From Casuarina equisetifolia (taxonomy: Eukaryota; Streptophyta; Magnoliopsida; Fagales; Casuarinaceae): a stretch of DNA of 64,000 nt. Where the stretch lies: positions 18,275,931 to 18,339,930 of the forward strand of contig CM052357.1 in the NCBI GenBank assembly GCA_028551475.1. The letters run 5' to 3'. The position numbers and the translations under genes are program-made. The notes beneath the pieces are model-generated. The model saw only the letters and a program-made list of their open reading frames with translations. It made no database searches and had not been told where the DNA came from. This document shows positions 48,114-60,239 of this stretch, in pieces. Position 1 is the first letter of the stretch. The number at the start of each line of letters is the position of its first letter.

Positions 48114-48118
48114 GAAAC

Positions 48119-48690
48119 ATCGATGGCAAACTGTCAATGCATATTCATGTTTAGATCTTTAAAGCTTCAACTACTACGGACCATGCATCTAAGAAGAAAG
48201 TAATTTTTTTTGGTTAACATTGATTGTATTAAAAGCTTCCCTTACCAAATATTTCCATGTATCAAGAAAGATAAACCAGTTGCAAATGAACATGTGTTGC
48301 AATTTAAGATTCAAAAAAAAGAACAATCATAACCTGAATAAGGTAATCAAAACTAAACAATACCAAGAATCAAATACACAAGAATGTTTTAAAAACTCAT
48401 TTAGTTTACAAAAATCCTTCAACTAAATTCAGTGGATGAAGAGTTTTGTGAGAAAACACTAAATCTTGTCTTCTTTTTCTTTTCTTTTCTTTTTATTTTC
48501 TTGATTGCTTGGTGTATTTACTATTGTGGATTCCCATTTCCTATCTATAGATCACCTCACCTCTTCCTCTCCTTTCCCTTTTCCCTTTTCCCTAAGAAGA
48601 CAACAAGAAAAGGAAAACAACAAACTTTATAGATGTAGTGTTCTTTTAGCTATGATTTTATTGAAATTTGGCATGTAAATGAATGCAAAT
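48119..48690. other. Unassigned sequence right of the chromovirus
   Basis: It continues the pre-insertion sequence of 42464-42548. A 66-codon plus-strand frame (48432-48632) is mostly a Phe-rich pyrimidine run and has no recognisable domain. No repeat end or RNA gene was seen. Confidence 0.35.
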
Positions 48691-49990
48691 GCAAATCCAA
48701 ATGTGAGATGGACAGGGGACATGGAGGATCTCAATGATATGATTGAAAAATTAGAATTATTTGTTCTTTACTAGTTCTTTGTTCACTTGGTCTAATAAAA
48801 GCTTAGCATAAAATTTCAAAGCTATTAAGATTGATAAAGTATTAACAAGTAAAGAGCGGATTCTTGGATTTGATAAGCTTTCTATCAAGTTCTTGCTTTT
48901 ATTGATATTAAATCTTTCTCTTTTCTTAGTTAAGTTGGATACCACTCATAGGAAAAAAAAAATACCTTTTGGATTCTTCAATTTTTGGATGGATAATCCT
49001 AATTTTATGGATACTATTAGTTTTGCTTGGCAACAAGAAGTCAACAATACCAAAATGTTCAAAATTGTGAGAAGCTAATTTCACTTGAGGCACAACTTAG
49101 GAATCTTAACTTTACCCAATTTGGTGATTTACATTAAAAGGTAAAGGTTATAAAAAAAAATAGTTGCAACCAGTTCAACTTAATCTACAACTTGACCCAT
49201 TTGATACAACTATGCACTTTAAGGAAAAGCTTAAAACAAAGCAACTAAATGTATTTAGTAAACATGAGGAAATCCTTTTAAAATAAAAATTAAGGAAACT
49301 TTGGATAAAAAAAGGTAGATAATAATAGTATAATGTTCTTTTCATCCTTGATGTGTAAAAGAGCCAAAAATAAAATCATTCATCTAGTACAAGAAGCTGG
49401 TTCTACTATTTAAAATGATGATACCTTAAGTAATGTTGTCATTACATATTATGAAACTATACTTAGTAGTTCTTATGCAAATAATATTTACACTGAAAGG
49501 TACTCTTTCTTATTTCATGAGAATGTAAATGACTTGTTGAATCTACTTGCTTTTGAATGATCAGATGTGGTAGGAGTTATTTAAGATTTTACAATTTCAA
49601 AGTTCCTAGTCCTAATGGCCATAATAGTCTATTTTACAACAAAGCTTGACTTATTATCTGTCTTGATATAGAAGATGCAATGTTAGATTTTGTTCTCATC
49701 CATGAAATTATTGAAAGCTACTTATACTACTTTGTTACATCTAGTTTCAAAAAATTCTAATCCTAGTTGCATGAAAGACTTCTGAATAATTTTTTATTAT
49801 AATGTTCAATATAAAGTGATCTCTAAACTACTTACCAAAAGGATAAGCCTTATTCTCCCCATTATGGTTAGTGAAAGCCTAATGGATTTTATATGAAAAT
49901 GTTATACTTTGTCAAAAGGATTTTCATAATTATCACAAGAAAGATAAAGGTAAATGTGTTGCTATTAAAATTGATCTCATAAAAACTTAT

Positions 49991-51622
49991 TGTTGGAAAA
50001 TAGGGTTTTGTTATGACTAAAAATATTTTTGGTAAATATCAATTCTTGAAATATTTTTTTATATGTGCAAAAAGAAAAATTATAGGAAGTAAAAGGTATA
50101 CAAATTATAATATCAATTGATGATATTATAAAGTAACCAGGTTCCTACATTCCTTCATAAAACATACTCTTAAAGTTCTTGTGAAATACATTTGTGTATT
50201 TGAATATTTCCTTAAGAAATAAAATATATTTGAATATATTTTATTTAGGAATATGATACTTGGTTTAATGTATTTGTAGGAACATAAGGGGCATTGACTC
50301 TATCTTGATATTAGGTCAAAGCTAAGATATGTATTACACCAAAATATGAACTTTGTAAAAGATCATAGTTTTAGACTGTGTTTACATAATTAAACTTTGG
50401 ACCCTGTTGATATTGACCGTGTTTATTTGTTGGATCTTTTGTTACTGGATTGGACCTTTGTTGTTAGACTGAGACTCTATGATGTGGCCAGAGCTCACAT
50501 CAGCCTGACCCTACTAGAGTAAGTCTTCTCATGCTACGGTGTCATATCATCCATCAGAAATGCACCTTGCTACGGTGTCGACTCGTCCATTAGAGATGCG
50601 CCCTTCCATGACATCATCTCACTTGATAGCAATATGCACATAAAAGGTCTCTCGATGATTCTGCCTTAGTTGTTGTTACTCGTCTCCAATGTCATCTCTA
50701 CTTCTCTTAAGTGCCAAAACCTCAATGGGAGGATTTTGGAGAAGATTAGCTATCAAAACGGTTGGATTGTGGCTTTAAAGGTTGATATGAAGTCAATTTG
50801 ATGGACAAGCTACTATTCCTAACGGGAAGAAAGTTATAGCTCAGGTTTGATCTAAAAAAGGCCCTAGATCTACTTCCTATTTAAAGAAGATGTGTGCGTG
50901 AAAATTTTCTCTTGATGATTTACATCTATTTGAAGCATTCTCTTTGTGAAGAAAGTCTCTTAAGCATGATTACTATTTGATTCAAGTTTGCTCATCTCTC
51001 GGTGACTCACAAAGGTTTGGTGATATTAAATTATTTGGTTTGATCTTCGATTATATATTAAATCATAGCTTGTATAACATTATTTATGTGTTGATTTCAT
51101 TTATAAACATTTACTGCACATAAATCTTGAGGAAAATCCAAAACCCTAATTTATTCAAATTGGGGATTTCATGATAGGAGCTTTGTATCTTAATATATAT
51201 GCTTGAATAGCTCCTCTAATCAACAATATCCCACAAACTAACATATTATTTGGGGATTTGCTATGTACATGATCTTTTAATCATAACTTGTATTCGGACT
51301 AGACAATTCCTTTAAGAAGGAATTATTTGGATTAAGGAGAACGTGTTCTCCTAATCAAGTGGAGTAAAAGGGACTTCAATCAATTGGATTGAAGGAGAAG
51401 GGAGTGGACATAGGACTCAAGGATTGAGTGCCAAGCCACCATGGTAAATTTGGTGTTGATTCTCTTGCTCTTTACTTGTTTGAATAATTCTGGTTGTTTG
51501 AATGCTTATTAATTCATAAACTATTAAATTAATTGACTTAGTTTTTTTTTATTAAACAAAAGCATTTTCTTGTTAGAATAACAATGCAACCCCCCCTTCT
51601 TGTTAAGCCATAAAAACCAACA
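49991..51622 (+). repeat. 5' LTR of SIRE-a
   Basis: 1632 bp, TGTTGGAAAATAGGG ... CCATAAAAACCAACA. It carries the palindromic block TATAATATC/GATATTATA at about 50106-50130. It is the reference for the solo LTR 11978-13548 and the fragment 18675-19513. Confidence 0.97.
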
Positions 51623-51624
51623 AT

Positions 51625-51642
51625 TGGCATTGGAGCCAGGTT
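51625..51642 (+). other. Primer-binding site of SIRE-a (initiator Met tRNA type)
   Basis: TGGCATTGGAGCCAGGTT starts 2 bases after the LTR end and matches TGGTATCAGAGCCAGGTT at 15 of 18 positions. Confidence 0.9.
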
Positions 51643-51683
51643 CTCTGATTAAAAGGATTAACATCCTAGAGTAAATCCACGCT

Positions 51684-53560
51684 ATGGCTTCTCATAAAGG
51701 GTTAGTTATTACAGGGTTTAATAAACCTCCCTTGTTTGATGGCATTAATTTTAGTCATTGGAAACAATTAATGCAAGTCTTCATAATAGGCCAAGATCCA
51801 AAAGCTTGGCAAGTAATCAAGAAAGGTATTACATTACCTGAAACTGATGAGTGGTCAAAAAATGAAGCTAAACTAATGGGGTTAAATGCTAAGTCCATGA
51901 ATATGATCTATAGTGGTCTTAGCACATGAGTTTAACAAAGTGTCTTCTTGCACCACTAGTAAAGAAATTTGGAATAAATTAGAAGTCATCTATGAAGGAA
52001 CTAAAAAGGTAAAGTCCTCTAAAGTCAATATGCTTCCACATGACTATGAACTATTTGTTATGAAAGATTCTGAAACTATTAAGGATATGTTTGGTAGATT
52101 CACTAAAATTATTTATGAGCTTAAATTTCTAGGAAAAACTTATACAAATGAGGAAATGGTAAAAAAAAAAATGTTAGATCCCTACCCGAAAGTTAGGATC
52201 CTAAAAAGATGGTCATAGAAGAAGCTTATGACCTAGATGTGCTGACTTTAGATGATTTGCTAAGATCTCTTAAAACTCATGAAATGCAGCTTATGAGAAG
52301 AGAGAAAGAAAAGGAAAATAAAAGATCACTTGCACTTAAAGTAGAAGTTGAAAAGGTCGAAAAGGAAGAGTCAGAAAATGATGAAGTAGCTCTTATAACT
52401 AGAAGATTTAGAAAAATCCTAAGAAGAGGATTAAACAAAAACATAGGGCAAACTAGGAGAAAAGAAGTAAATGAACCTAGGGAGAATGTGTGCTATGAAT
52501 GCAGGAAACCAGGACACATCAAAATTGATTGTCCAATGATCAAGAAGAGAAATAGCAAAAACAAAAAGAAGGCGATGATTGTTGCCTGGGATGATGAGAA
52601 CTTCTCATCTGATGAAGAAACTCAAGAAGAAGTTGCACATCTATGCCTAACCGTAACAACAACTCTTGAGGAAGAAAATAGTAAGGTAAATGAGTCTGAA
52701 CTATTTCTTCAAATAAACTTTGGGTTAGAAACTACATTTTCTGATTTAGTTGAATATGCAAATAAATTAAAAGATAAATACAAAAGCAAAAAGCAAAAAA
52801 TAAATCTGAAAAACAGAAATTGTTGACCTCTATATAGAAAACTAAATTAATTGATAAACAAAGCATAAAATTTACTGCATGTAAAGATGAAACTAAAAAG
52901 AAAGATGCTTCGGTTTTTGTAAATGACAAAATTGTTATTTTTGCTAATGCATATATGAAATATCATGCTTGTATGGATGATATGTATGAGAAACAAAAGG
53001 AATCCGAAAATGTGACAATAGGAACAGAAACTTTTTATGATATCAATGCATGTTCTAATACTAAAATACGTGTTTAACATGACTCACAAGCATGTGCTCA
53101 AAATCTTAAGAATAGAGTCCATGAACTAGAAAAAGAAAATTATGACTTAAAGTCAAAACTTAATGCAACTAATCTGTTGTTAAAGAAATTTACTAAGGGT
53201 AGTGGCATGTTAAATAGGATTCTAAATTCTTAAAGAGGTATATATGATAAGGCGGGACTAAGATATAAATTGAATGACAAATCAAAATTATTCACTCATT
53301 TCTTTAAAGAAAAAGAATGTTCAATTCCGCTACATGAAAATAAATGCTCTTTTTGTAATTATTTTGGTCATAATTTTGATAAATGTCCCGTAAGACTTAG
53401 AAAGTCATACAAAGTAAAGAAACTTTGGTTGCCTAAGAATGACAAAACTCTAAGTCAAACTAACACTCATGCACTCAAAGTAAAAAGAGTACCAAGCACT
53501 TCAACGATCAAATTTTTTTCTACAAGTTATGAGTGCACAAGTGAGGAACAAAAAGTTTAA
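51684..53560 (+). pseudogene. SIRE-a gag relic
   Basis: It starts at the first ATG after the primer site (MASHKGLVITGFNKPPLFDG, parallel to SIRE-b MAMEKGVIVMGYNKPPLFDG). Frames shift at about 51920 (after IYSGL) and about 52170 (an 11-A run), giving pieces 51684-51929, 51913-52218 and 52209-52826. The third contains an intact CCHC knuckle, CYECRKPGHIKIDC (near 52490-52530). After a stop at 52824 the acidic, coiled tail continues in fragments, ending in piece 53270-53560 with a second CCHC-type finger, CSFCNYFGHNFDKC (near 53347-53388). Gag would package the RNA in an autonomous copy. Two fingers in one long gag match SIRE-b. Confidence 0.9.
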
Positions 53561-56500
53561 GAACATGTGGATTTTGGACAACGGATGTTCTCGACACATG
53601 ATTGGGATGAAGGAACTCTTCCCAACACTTGAGTTGAAAAATGGAGGTACGGTATCTTTTGAAGATAACTCCAAAGGAAGAATAAGAGGAATGGGAACAA
53701 TAGGCAATCCTAATACCCTACTTATATCTGAAGTTTTGCTCGTAGATGAACTAAAATTTAATCTACTTAGCATAAGTCAGTTATGTGATAAAGGATTCAA
53801 AATAAAATTTGAAAAAGAAAATTGTCTTGTTGAGCATGCTGAACATAAAATAAAGATTGTTGGAAATCAAAAAGACAATATCTATATGTTTGATTTAAGT
53901 AAATTAAATATTGAACAAACATGCTTAGTTGTGAATAAAAATGTTGATGCTTGGTTGTGGCATAGAAAGCTAGGACATGCGTGTCTAGGATTGATAGAAA
54001 AATTGTGGAAGTACAATCTAGTAAAAAGTTTTCCATCTTTAGAATTTAACGATGTAGAATATGTGAAGCATGCATTAAAGGCAAACATACACAAAGTAGC
54101 TTCAAGTCAAAGCTCGTGGTAAGTACATCTAGATCATTAGAAATATTGCACATGGACCTTTTTAGTCCTATGAGAACAGCAACACTAAATGGTAAATATT
54201 ATGTCTTAGTCATTATAGATGATTATTCTAGATCCACATGGACATACATGCTTGCTAGGAAAGTGAAGCATTTGAAAAGTTTGCTGAATTTTGTAAAATG
54301 ATTCAAAATGAAAAAGGTTTTTCCATCATAAAAATAAGAACTAATCATGGTGGTGAATTTGAAAGCCAACTTTTTAAGAAATTATCTTTGGAAAATGGTA
54401 TTTCACACAATTTTTTAGCTCCTAGAACACCACAACAAAATGGTGTTGTTGAAAGGAAAAATAGAATTCTTCAAGAAATGGATAGAACCATGATGTGTGA
54501 ATATAATCTTCCTAAACATTTTTAGGGAGAAGCTATAAACATAGCTTGTTATATTTCAAATTGTGCTTTCATAAGACCTATTTTGAAAAAGACGCCTTTT
54601 GAATTATTCTTTGAAAGAAAACCAAACATTTCATACTTTCATGTTTTTGGCAACAAATGTTTTGTTTTGAATCATGGAAAATAATTACTTAGGAAATTTG
54701 ATTCCAAGAGTGATGAAAGAATATTTCTTGGATATTCTCATACAAGTAAAGCATATAGAGTATTCAACAAACGAACTTTAGTTATAGAATAGTCAATTCA
54801 TGTTAAGTTTAAGGATGACTATCACGGTATCTTAGAAACCGAAGAGAAAGATGGAAATAAAAGTCTTCCAAATAGGGCTAAAGTTGAAGAGGAGTCTAAA
54901 ACTAGGGAACCTTCCTTCCCTAGAGTAAGAAATGAAGTAGATCACGATCACATCATAGGAAATCCAAATGTTAGAGTAAGCACAAGGTCTCGAGTTCACA
55001 ACACATGTGAACATCAAGCCTTTTTATCTCAAGTAAAGCGAAAGAAAGTAGATGAGGTTCTTGAAGATGAAAACTGGTTTCTTGCTATGCAAGAAGAATT
55101 GAACCAATTTGAAAGAAGCAATGTTTGGAATCTAGTTCCTAGACTGAAGGATCATCCAGTTATAGGTACAAAATGGGTTTTCAGGAATAAACTAGATGAA
55201 AATGGTACTACTACTAGAAATAAGACTAGATTAGTGGCATAAGGATATAGTCAAGAAGAAGGGATTGACTATGATAAAACATTTACACTAGTAGCTAGGT
55301 TGGAAGCAATTCAAATCTTACTTGCATTTGCTTGCTGTATGAACTTTACCTTATTTCAAATGGATGTCAACAATGCATTTTTGAATGGTATTATAAAGGA
55401 AGAGGTATATGTTGAACAACCACCCAGATTTGAAGATCCGATTTATTCAAATCATATCTTTAAACTGTCAAAAGCTTTATATGGTTTGAAACAAGCTCCA
55501 CGGGCTTGGTATGATAAACTAAGTTCCTTCTTGATAAATCATGATTTTAGAAAATGAAAAGTGGACAACACATTATTTATAAAGAACAAAGAAAAAGAAA
55601 TTTTAATTGTTCAAATATATGTTAATGATATTGTGTTTGGTTCTACAAATTCTACACTATGTGAAGAATTTGCTGCATGCATGCAAAGTGAATTTGAAAT
55701 AAGTATGATGGGTGAGTTAACATACTTTCTTGGATTACAAATCAAGCAAACAAACAAAGGAACTTTTATAAGTCAAACAAAATACACAAATGAATTGCTT
55801 AAGAAATACAAGATGCATGACTCTAAACCAATGAATACACCAATGAGCACTTCTTTATCATTATATAATGATGAAGATGGAATTAGCATCGATATTAAAT
55901 CATATCGTGGAATTATTGGTTTTTTGTTGTATTTGACTACATCAAGACCAAATATCATGTTCAGTTTGTGTTTATATGCTAGGTATCAATCTAATCCCAA
56001 AGAACAACACCTAGTTGCTATTAAAAGAATCTTTAGATACCTTAGAGACACAGTTTCCTTAGGAATTTGGTACCCTAGAGACATAACTCTGAATTTACAT
56101 GCTTTTAGTGATTTTGATTATGTTGGATGCAAGTTAGATAGGAAGAGTACGAGTTGTGGATGTCACTATCTCATAAACATGCTTATTTTGTGGCACTCCA
56201 AGAAACAAAATTGTGTATCTCTCTCTTCTACTGAAGTCAAATATATAGTTGTTGCCAATAGTTATGCTTAAATTTTGTGGATGAAACAACAATTAGAGGA
56301 TTATGGCATCTTATCACATAAAGTTCCACTAAAATGTGACAACACCAGTGCAATAAATCTCATTAAGAATCCCATCCAGCACTCTAAAACAAAGCACATA
56401 GAAATTACACATCATTTCATTCAGGATCATGTTCAAAAAAGAGATGTTGTACTTGAATTTGTGAGCACTAATTAGCAAATTGCTGATATCTTAACCAAAC

Positions 56501-56568
56501 CCTTATCTAAGGACCAATTTTATGCTCTTAGAAGAGAACTTGGAATGTTAGTCCCTGAAAATCTTTGA
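53529..56568 (+). pseudogene. SIRE-a pol relic: protease, integrase, RT, RNase H
   Basis: Protease starts WILDNGCSRHMIG (about 53568). The GAG-pre-integrase segment reads LWHRKLGHACLGL (about 53955). Integrase: HMDLFSP (54150), then IRTNHGGEFE (54334), where the second catalytic Asp is Asn, and QQNGVVERKNR (54435) with the catalytic Glu. A stop at 54523 follows. Reverse transcriptase: QMDVNNAFLNG (about 55360), [17 protein letters not shown], a stop at 55555, then YVNDIVFGS (55618-55644) with the first Asp of YVDD as Asn. RNase H: FSDFDYVGCKLDRKSTS, SSTEVKYI, and KCDNTSAINLIKNP; stops at 56270 and 56474; the protein ends at 56568. No env-like frame follows. Confidence 0.92.
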
Positions 56569-57070
56569 ATTCTCTATTACTGCTATCTCTTTGCTCTTTT
56601 GTTGTTACCTAAACTGCTCGATTTGAAGGGGAGCAGCTCTACTTCTACTCCTACAACATCGGGTTAGTATCCTACTCCTATCCTTGCTGGTTTACTATCT
56701 GCTTCATTTATGTCAATTTTCCTAATTACTTGCATGATCATTCTTTTTGCTTATGACAAAAAGGGGGAGAGAATAATGCACATGTGAAGTCTCATTTCTG
56801 ACTATATCAGTGCAGAATGTGGGATAGATATCACCCCTGCTTGAAAACTCACATATTCTATGATCAATTTCAAAATCTGTTAAATACATGTATAGGAATT
56901 GCTTACGGATTCTAATCATATAGGTAGTGAGCAGTAATTATTTGCAATTTTAATTGTGTGATGATCCATATGCTGCAATGCTACGTTATGTTTTTTTAAA
57001 AACATAATTGATATTTGGTAACATGTGCCATACTATTGAAATATTTTGTCATCATAAAAAAGGGGGAGAT
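56569..57070 (+). other. SIRE-a 3' untranslated region and polypurine tract
   Basis: About 500 bp without a useful open frame, ending in AAAAAAGGGGGAGAT immediately before the 3' LTR at 57071. A second purine run, AAAAAGGGGGAGAGAA at 56759-56774, resembles it and could be a central or decoy polypurine tract. Confidence 0.8.
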
Positions 57071-58690
57071 TGTTGGAAAATAGGGTTTTGTTGTGACTAA
57101 AAATATTTTTAGTAAATATCAATTCTTGAAATATGTTTTTATATGTGCAAAAAGAAAAATTATAGAAAGTAAAAGGTGTACAAATTATAATATCAATTGA
57201 TGATATTATAAAGTAACCGAGTTTCTACATTCCTTCATAAAACATACTCTTAAAGTTCTTGTGAAATACATTTGTGTATTTGAATATTTCCTTAAGAAAT
57301 AAAATATATTTGAATATATTTTATTTAGTAATATGATACTTGGTTTAATGTATTTGTAGGAACATGAGGGGCATTAACTCTATCTTGATATTAGGTCAAA
57401 GCTAAGATATGTATTATACCAAAATATGAACTTTGTAAAAGATCATAGTTTTGGACCGTATTTACATAATTAAACTTTTGACCCTGTTGATATTGGACCG
57501 TGTTTATCTGTTGGATCTTTTGTTACTAGATTGGACCCTTGTTGTTGGACTGAGACTTTATGATGCAGTTCAAGCTCTCGTCAGCCCGACCTTGTTGGAG
57601 TAAGTCTTCTTATGCTACAGTGTCGTCTCGTCCATTAGAAATGCACCCCGCTATGGTGTCGTCTCATCCATCAGAGATGCGCCCTGCCACAACATCATCT
57701 CACTTAATAGCAATATGCATATAAGAGGTCTCTCGATGATTCTACCCTAGCCAATGTTACTCGTCTCCAATGTCATCTCTGCTTCTCTCAAGTACTGAAA
57801 CCTCAACAAGAGGATTCTAGAGAAGACTAGCTGTCAAAACAATCGGATTGTGGCTCTAAAGGTTGATATGAAGTCGATTTGATGAATAGGCTACTATTCC
57901 TAACAGGAAGAAAGCTATGGTTCAGGTTTGATCTAAAAAAGGCCCTAGATCTGCTTCCTATTTAAAGGAGATGTGTGCATGAAGATTTTCTCTTGACGAT
58001 TTACATCTATTTGAAGTGTTCTCTTTGTGAAAAAAGTCTCTTAAGCTTGATTACTATTTGATTCAAGTTCGCCCATCTCTCGGTGACTCACAAGGGTTCG
58101 GTGATATTCAATTATTTGGTTTGATCTTCAATTATATATTAAATCATAGCTTGTATAACATTATTTATGTGCTTATTTCATTTATAAATATTTACTGTAT
58201 ATAAATCTTAAGGAAAATCTGAAACCCTAATTTATTCAAATTGGAGCTCTGTATCTTGATATATATGCTTGAATAGCTCTTCTGATCAACAATATCCCAT
58301 AAACTAACATATTATTTAGGGATTTGCTATTGTACATGATCTTTTTATCATAACTTGTATTTGGACTTGACAATTCCTTTGAGAATGAATTATTTGGATT
58401 AGGGAGAAAGTGTTCTCCTAATCGAGTTGAGTAAAAGGGACTTCAATTGGTTGGATTGAAGGAGAAGGGGGTGGACGTAGGACTCAAGGATTGAGTGCCA
58501 AACTATCATGGTAAGTTTGGTGTTAATTCTCTTGCTCTTCACTTGTTTGAATAATTCTGGTTGTTTGAATGCTTATTAATTCATAAATTGTTAAATTAAT
58601 TGACTTAGTTTTTTTTTTATCAAACAAAAGTATTTTATTGTTAAGATAACAATTCAACCCTCCCTTCTTGTTAAGCCATAAAAACCAACA
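57071..58690 (+). repeat. 3' LTR of SIRE-a
   Basis: 1620 bp, TGTTGGAAAATAGGG ... CCATAAAAACCAACA, pairing with 49991-51622. It lacks about 12 bp present in the 5' LTR before GGAGCTCTGTATC (58243; compare the 5' LTR near 51165-51185). Confidence 0.97.
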
Positions 58691-59600
58691 CTTATGACAT
58701 AATTAACTGGCATGCAGTATTAGGAGTTCTTTAAGCTATTCATACTCTTTAGATATTGATTACTCTAATTGGCCAATGCATTATTACTACCAAATTCTCT
58801 ATAAACTTCAGTAGTAAGCATATTAATTGTTTTGCGAGTACAAATGGGTTAAGGCAAGGTGATCCCCTATTTTTTTATTTATTTTTCTTTGAAATGGAGA
58901 TTTTTAACAAGATTATTATTGAGAAAACTTTTGTTTTTAGTTTTAAATATCATTAGCACTATAAAAGGAATAAAAGTACTTACCTTTGCTTTACTAATGA
59001 CTTATATTTATTCCCACATAGAGACATTAATCTTAACAAATGTTAAATATATTTTTGTCTTACTAATGCTTTAAAAACTTTGCGACACTCATAACTTTAG
59101 ATTTTAATCTTAACAAATGTTAAATATATTTTTCAATACTCACTAACTAAGAAAGCTTTTGATATTGGATCACATTTCATTCTTTAAGGGAACTCTCCCT
59201 ATTAGGTATATTAGTATTCCCATTATAATAAAAATACTTACTTACATTGATTGTAAGCTTTTGAAAGAGAAAATCATGGCAAGAATTAATGGATAAAAGA
59301 TGAGACATCTAAGCTATATGAAAGGTTACAATTGGCAAAATCAACTTTTGTTTCTATATGCACCTTTTAGATACAAATTTTATTTCCCCAAAGCAAACCA
59401 TTTATAAGATTGAAAAGAAGATTAAGTACAATATGTGTGTAGATAATCCAAAAGATCATAAAACTTATAAGGTTACTTGGCAGGTTATTTGTTCACTTAA
59501 AAAATGAGGACTTAAGCTACTAGACCTTAAAGCATAAAATAAGATTCTATTAGGGTGGTCATTCCAAAATCTCATTAATTACTTGGACTATGCGTGTGCG

Positions 59601-60239
59601 TGTTCGACAATGTCCTTGAGTTTCTAAACATATACCAACTAGTACAACGTCACTTAGGTTGGATATTTTATCTATATGGGTTTGACTAGAAACTCTTCTA
59701 CTACAAATACAACGTGTTACATCCATATGAAACAAGGCACGTACAGGACCGACTACTATAAAATCATCCTATACTTTCTTTTGTAACTCAAAACATAAAC
59801 AATGGGGAAGAATAATCCATTGAATCATAAAGTAAAAAACACCAAAATCCTCGAGTAAGCACCATATCTAAATTGCCTTCCAAATTGAAATTCTTTGACT
59901 TAATAATGTGATTGTGTTGTTAATCTTAAGATAGTAGACTATTTCTTCATCTTCTATGATAGTAGTGATTCTCCACAATTTTAATGGAGGAAATTATGAA
60001 AACTAGAGGTCTATGATGAAGAACTTGATGCTTGGAAGATCTAAAAAGAAAAAAAGAAAAGAATTAAAAGAATTAAAATTCCTAAAACATAGAAGAAGAC
60101 TAGACCAAGCAATTAAGTTAAAACTACAAAACAATGACCATGATTTATTGTGTATTAAGTTGTAGTGAGTGTAATGTAATTTCATCATGTGAAACTATAA
60201 AAAAGGTATGGTGAAAATTTGAAGTGATCACAAGGGAAT
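59601..60239. other. Unassigned sequence after the second LINE
   Basis: No domain or RNA gene was recognised. It may include the worn 3' end of the LINE (a short A-rich stretch at 60043-60060), but no poly(A) tail with a TSD is clear. Confidence 0.35.

Larger units (their letters stand above)
49991..58690 (+). mobile_element. SIRE-like Ty1/Copia element SIRE-a, structurally complete, TSD CTTAT
   Basis: 8700 bp with LTRs 49991-51622 and 57071-58690, primer site, gag-pol region and polypurine tract, flanked by perfect CTTAT (49986-49990 and 58691-58695). Removing it and one CTTAT restores the LINE reading frame. By eye the LTRs differ at about 5% of sites in the first ~160 bp, mostly by transitions, so this is the younger of the two SIRE-like copies. 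The coding region holds several stops and frameshifts, so it cannot move by itself. Confidence 0.97.
48690..59600 (+). mobile_element. Second L1-type LINE relic, split by SIRE-a
   Basis: The left part (48690-49990) runs from the end of the endonuclease through the linker (PFGFFNFWMDNPNFMDTI at 48960-49015) into reverse transcriptase (KCVAIKIDLIKTY at 49950-49990). The right part (58691 onward) continues without a gap (D, then INWHAVL), then ITLIGQCIITTKFSINF, TNGLRQGDPLFFYLF and FTNDLYLFPHRD. The last two are the RQGDPLSP and FADDLLLF boxes, the latter with the first catalytic Asp as Asn. ORF1 and most of the endonuclease are absent, so it is 5'-truncated, and stops are numerous. The 3' end is not defined. 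Confidence 0.85.
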
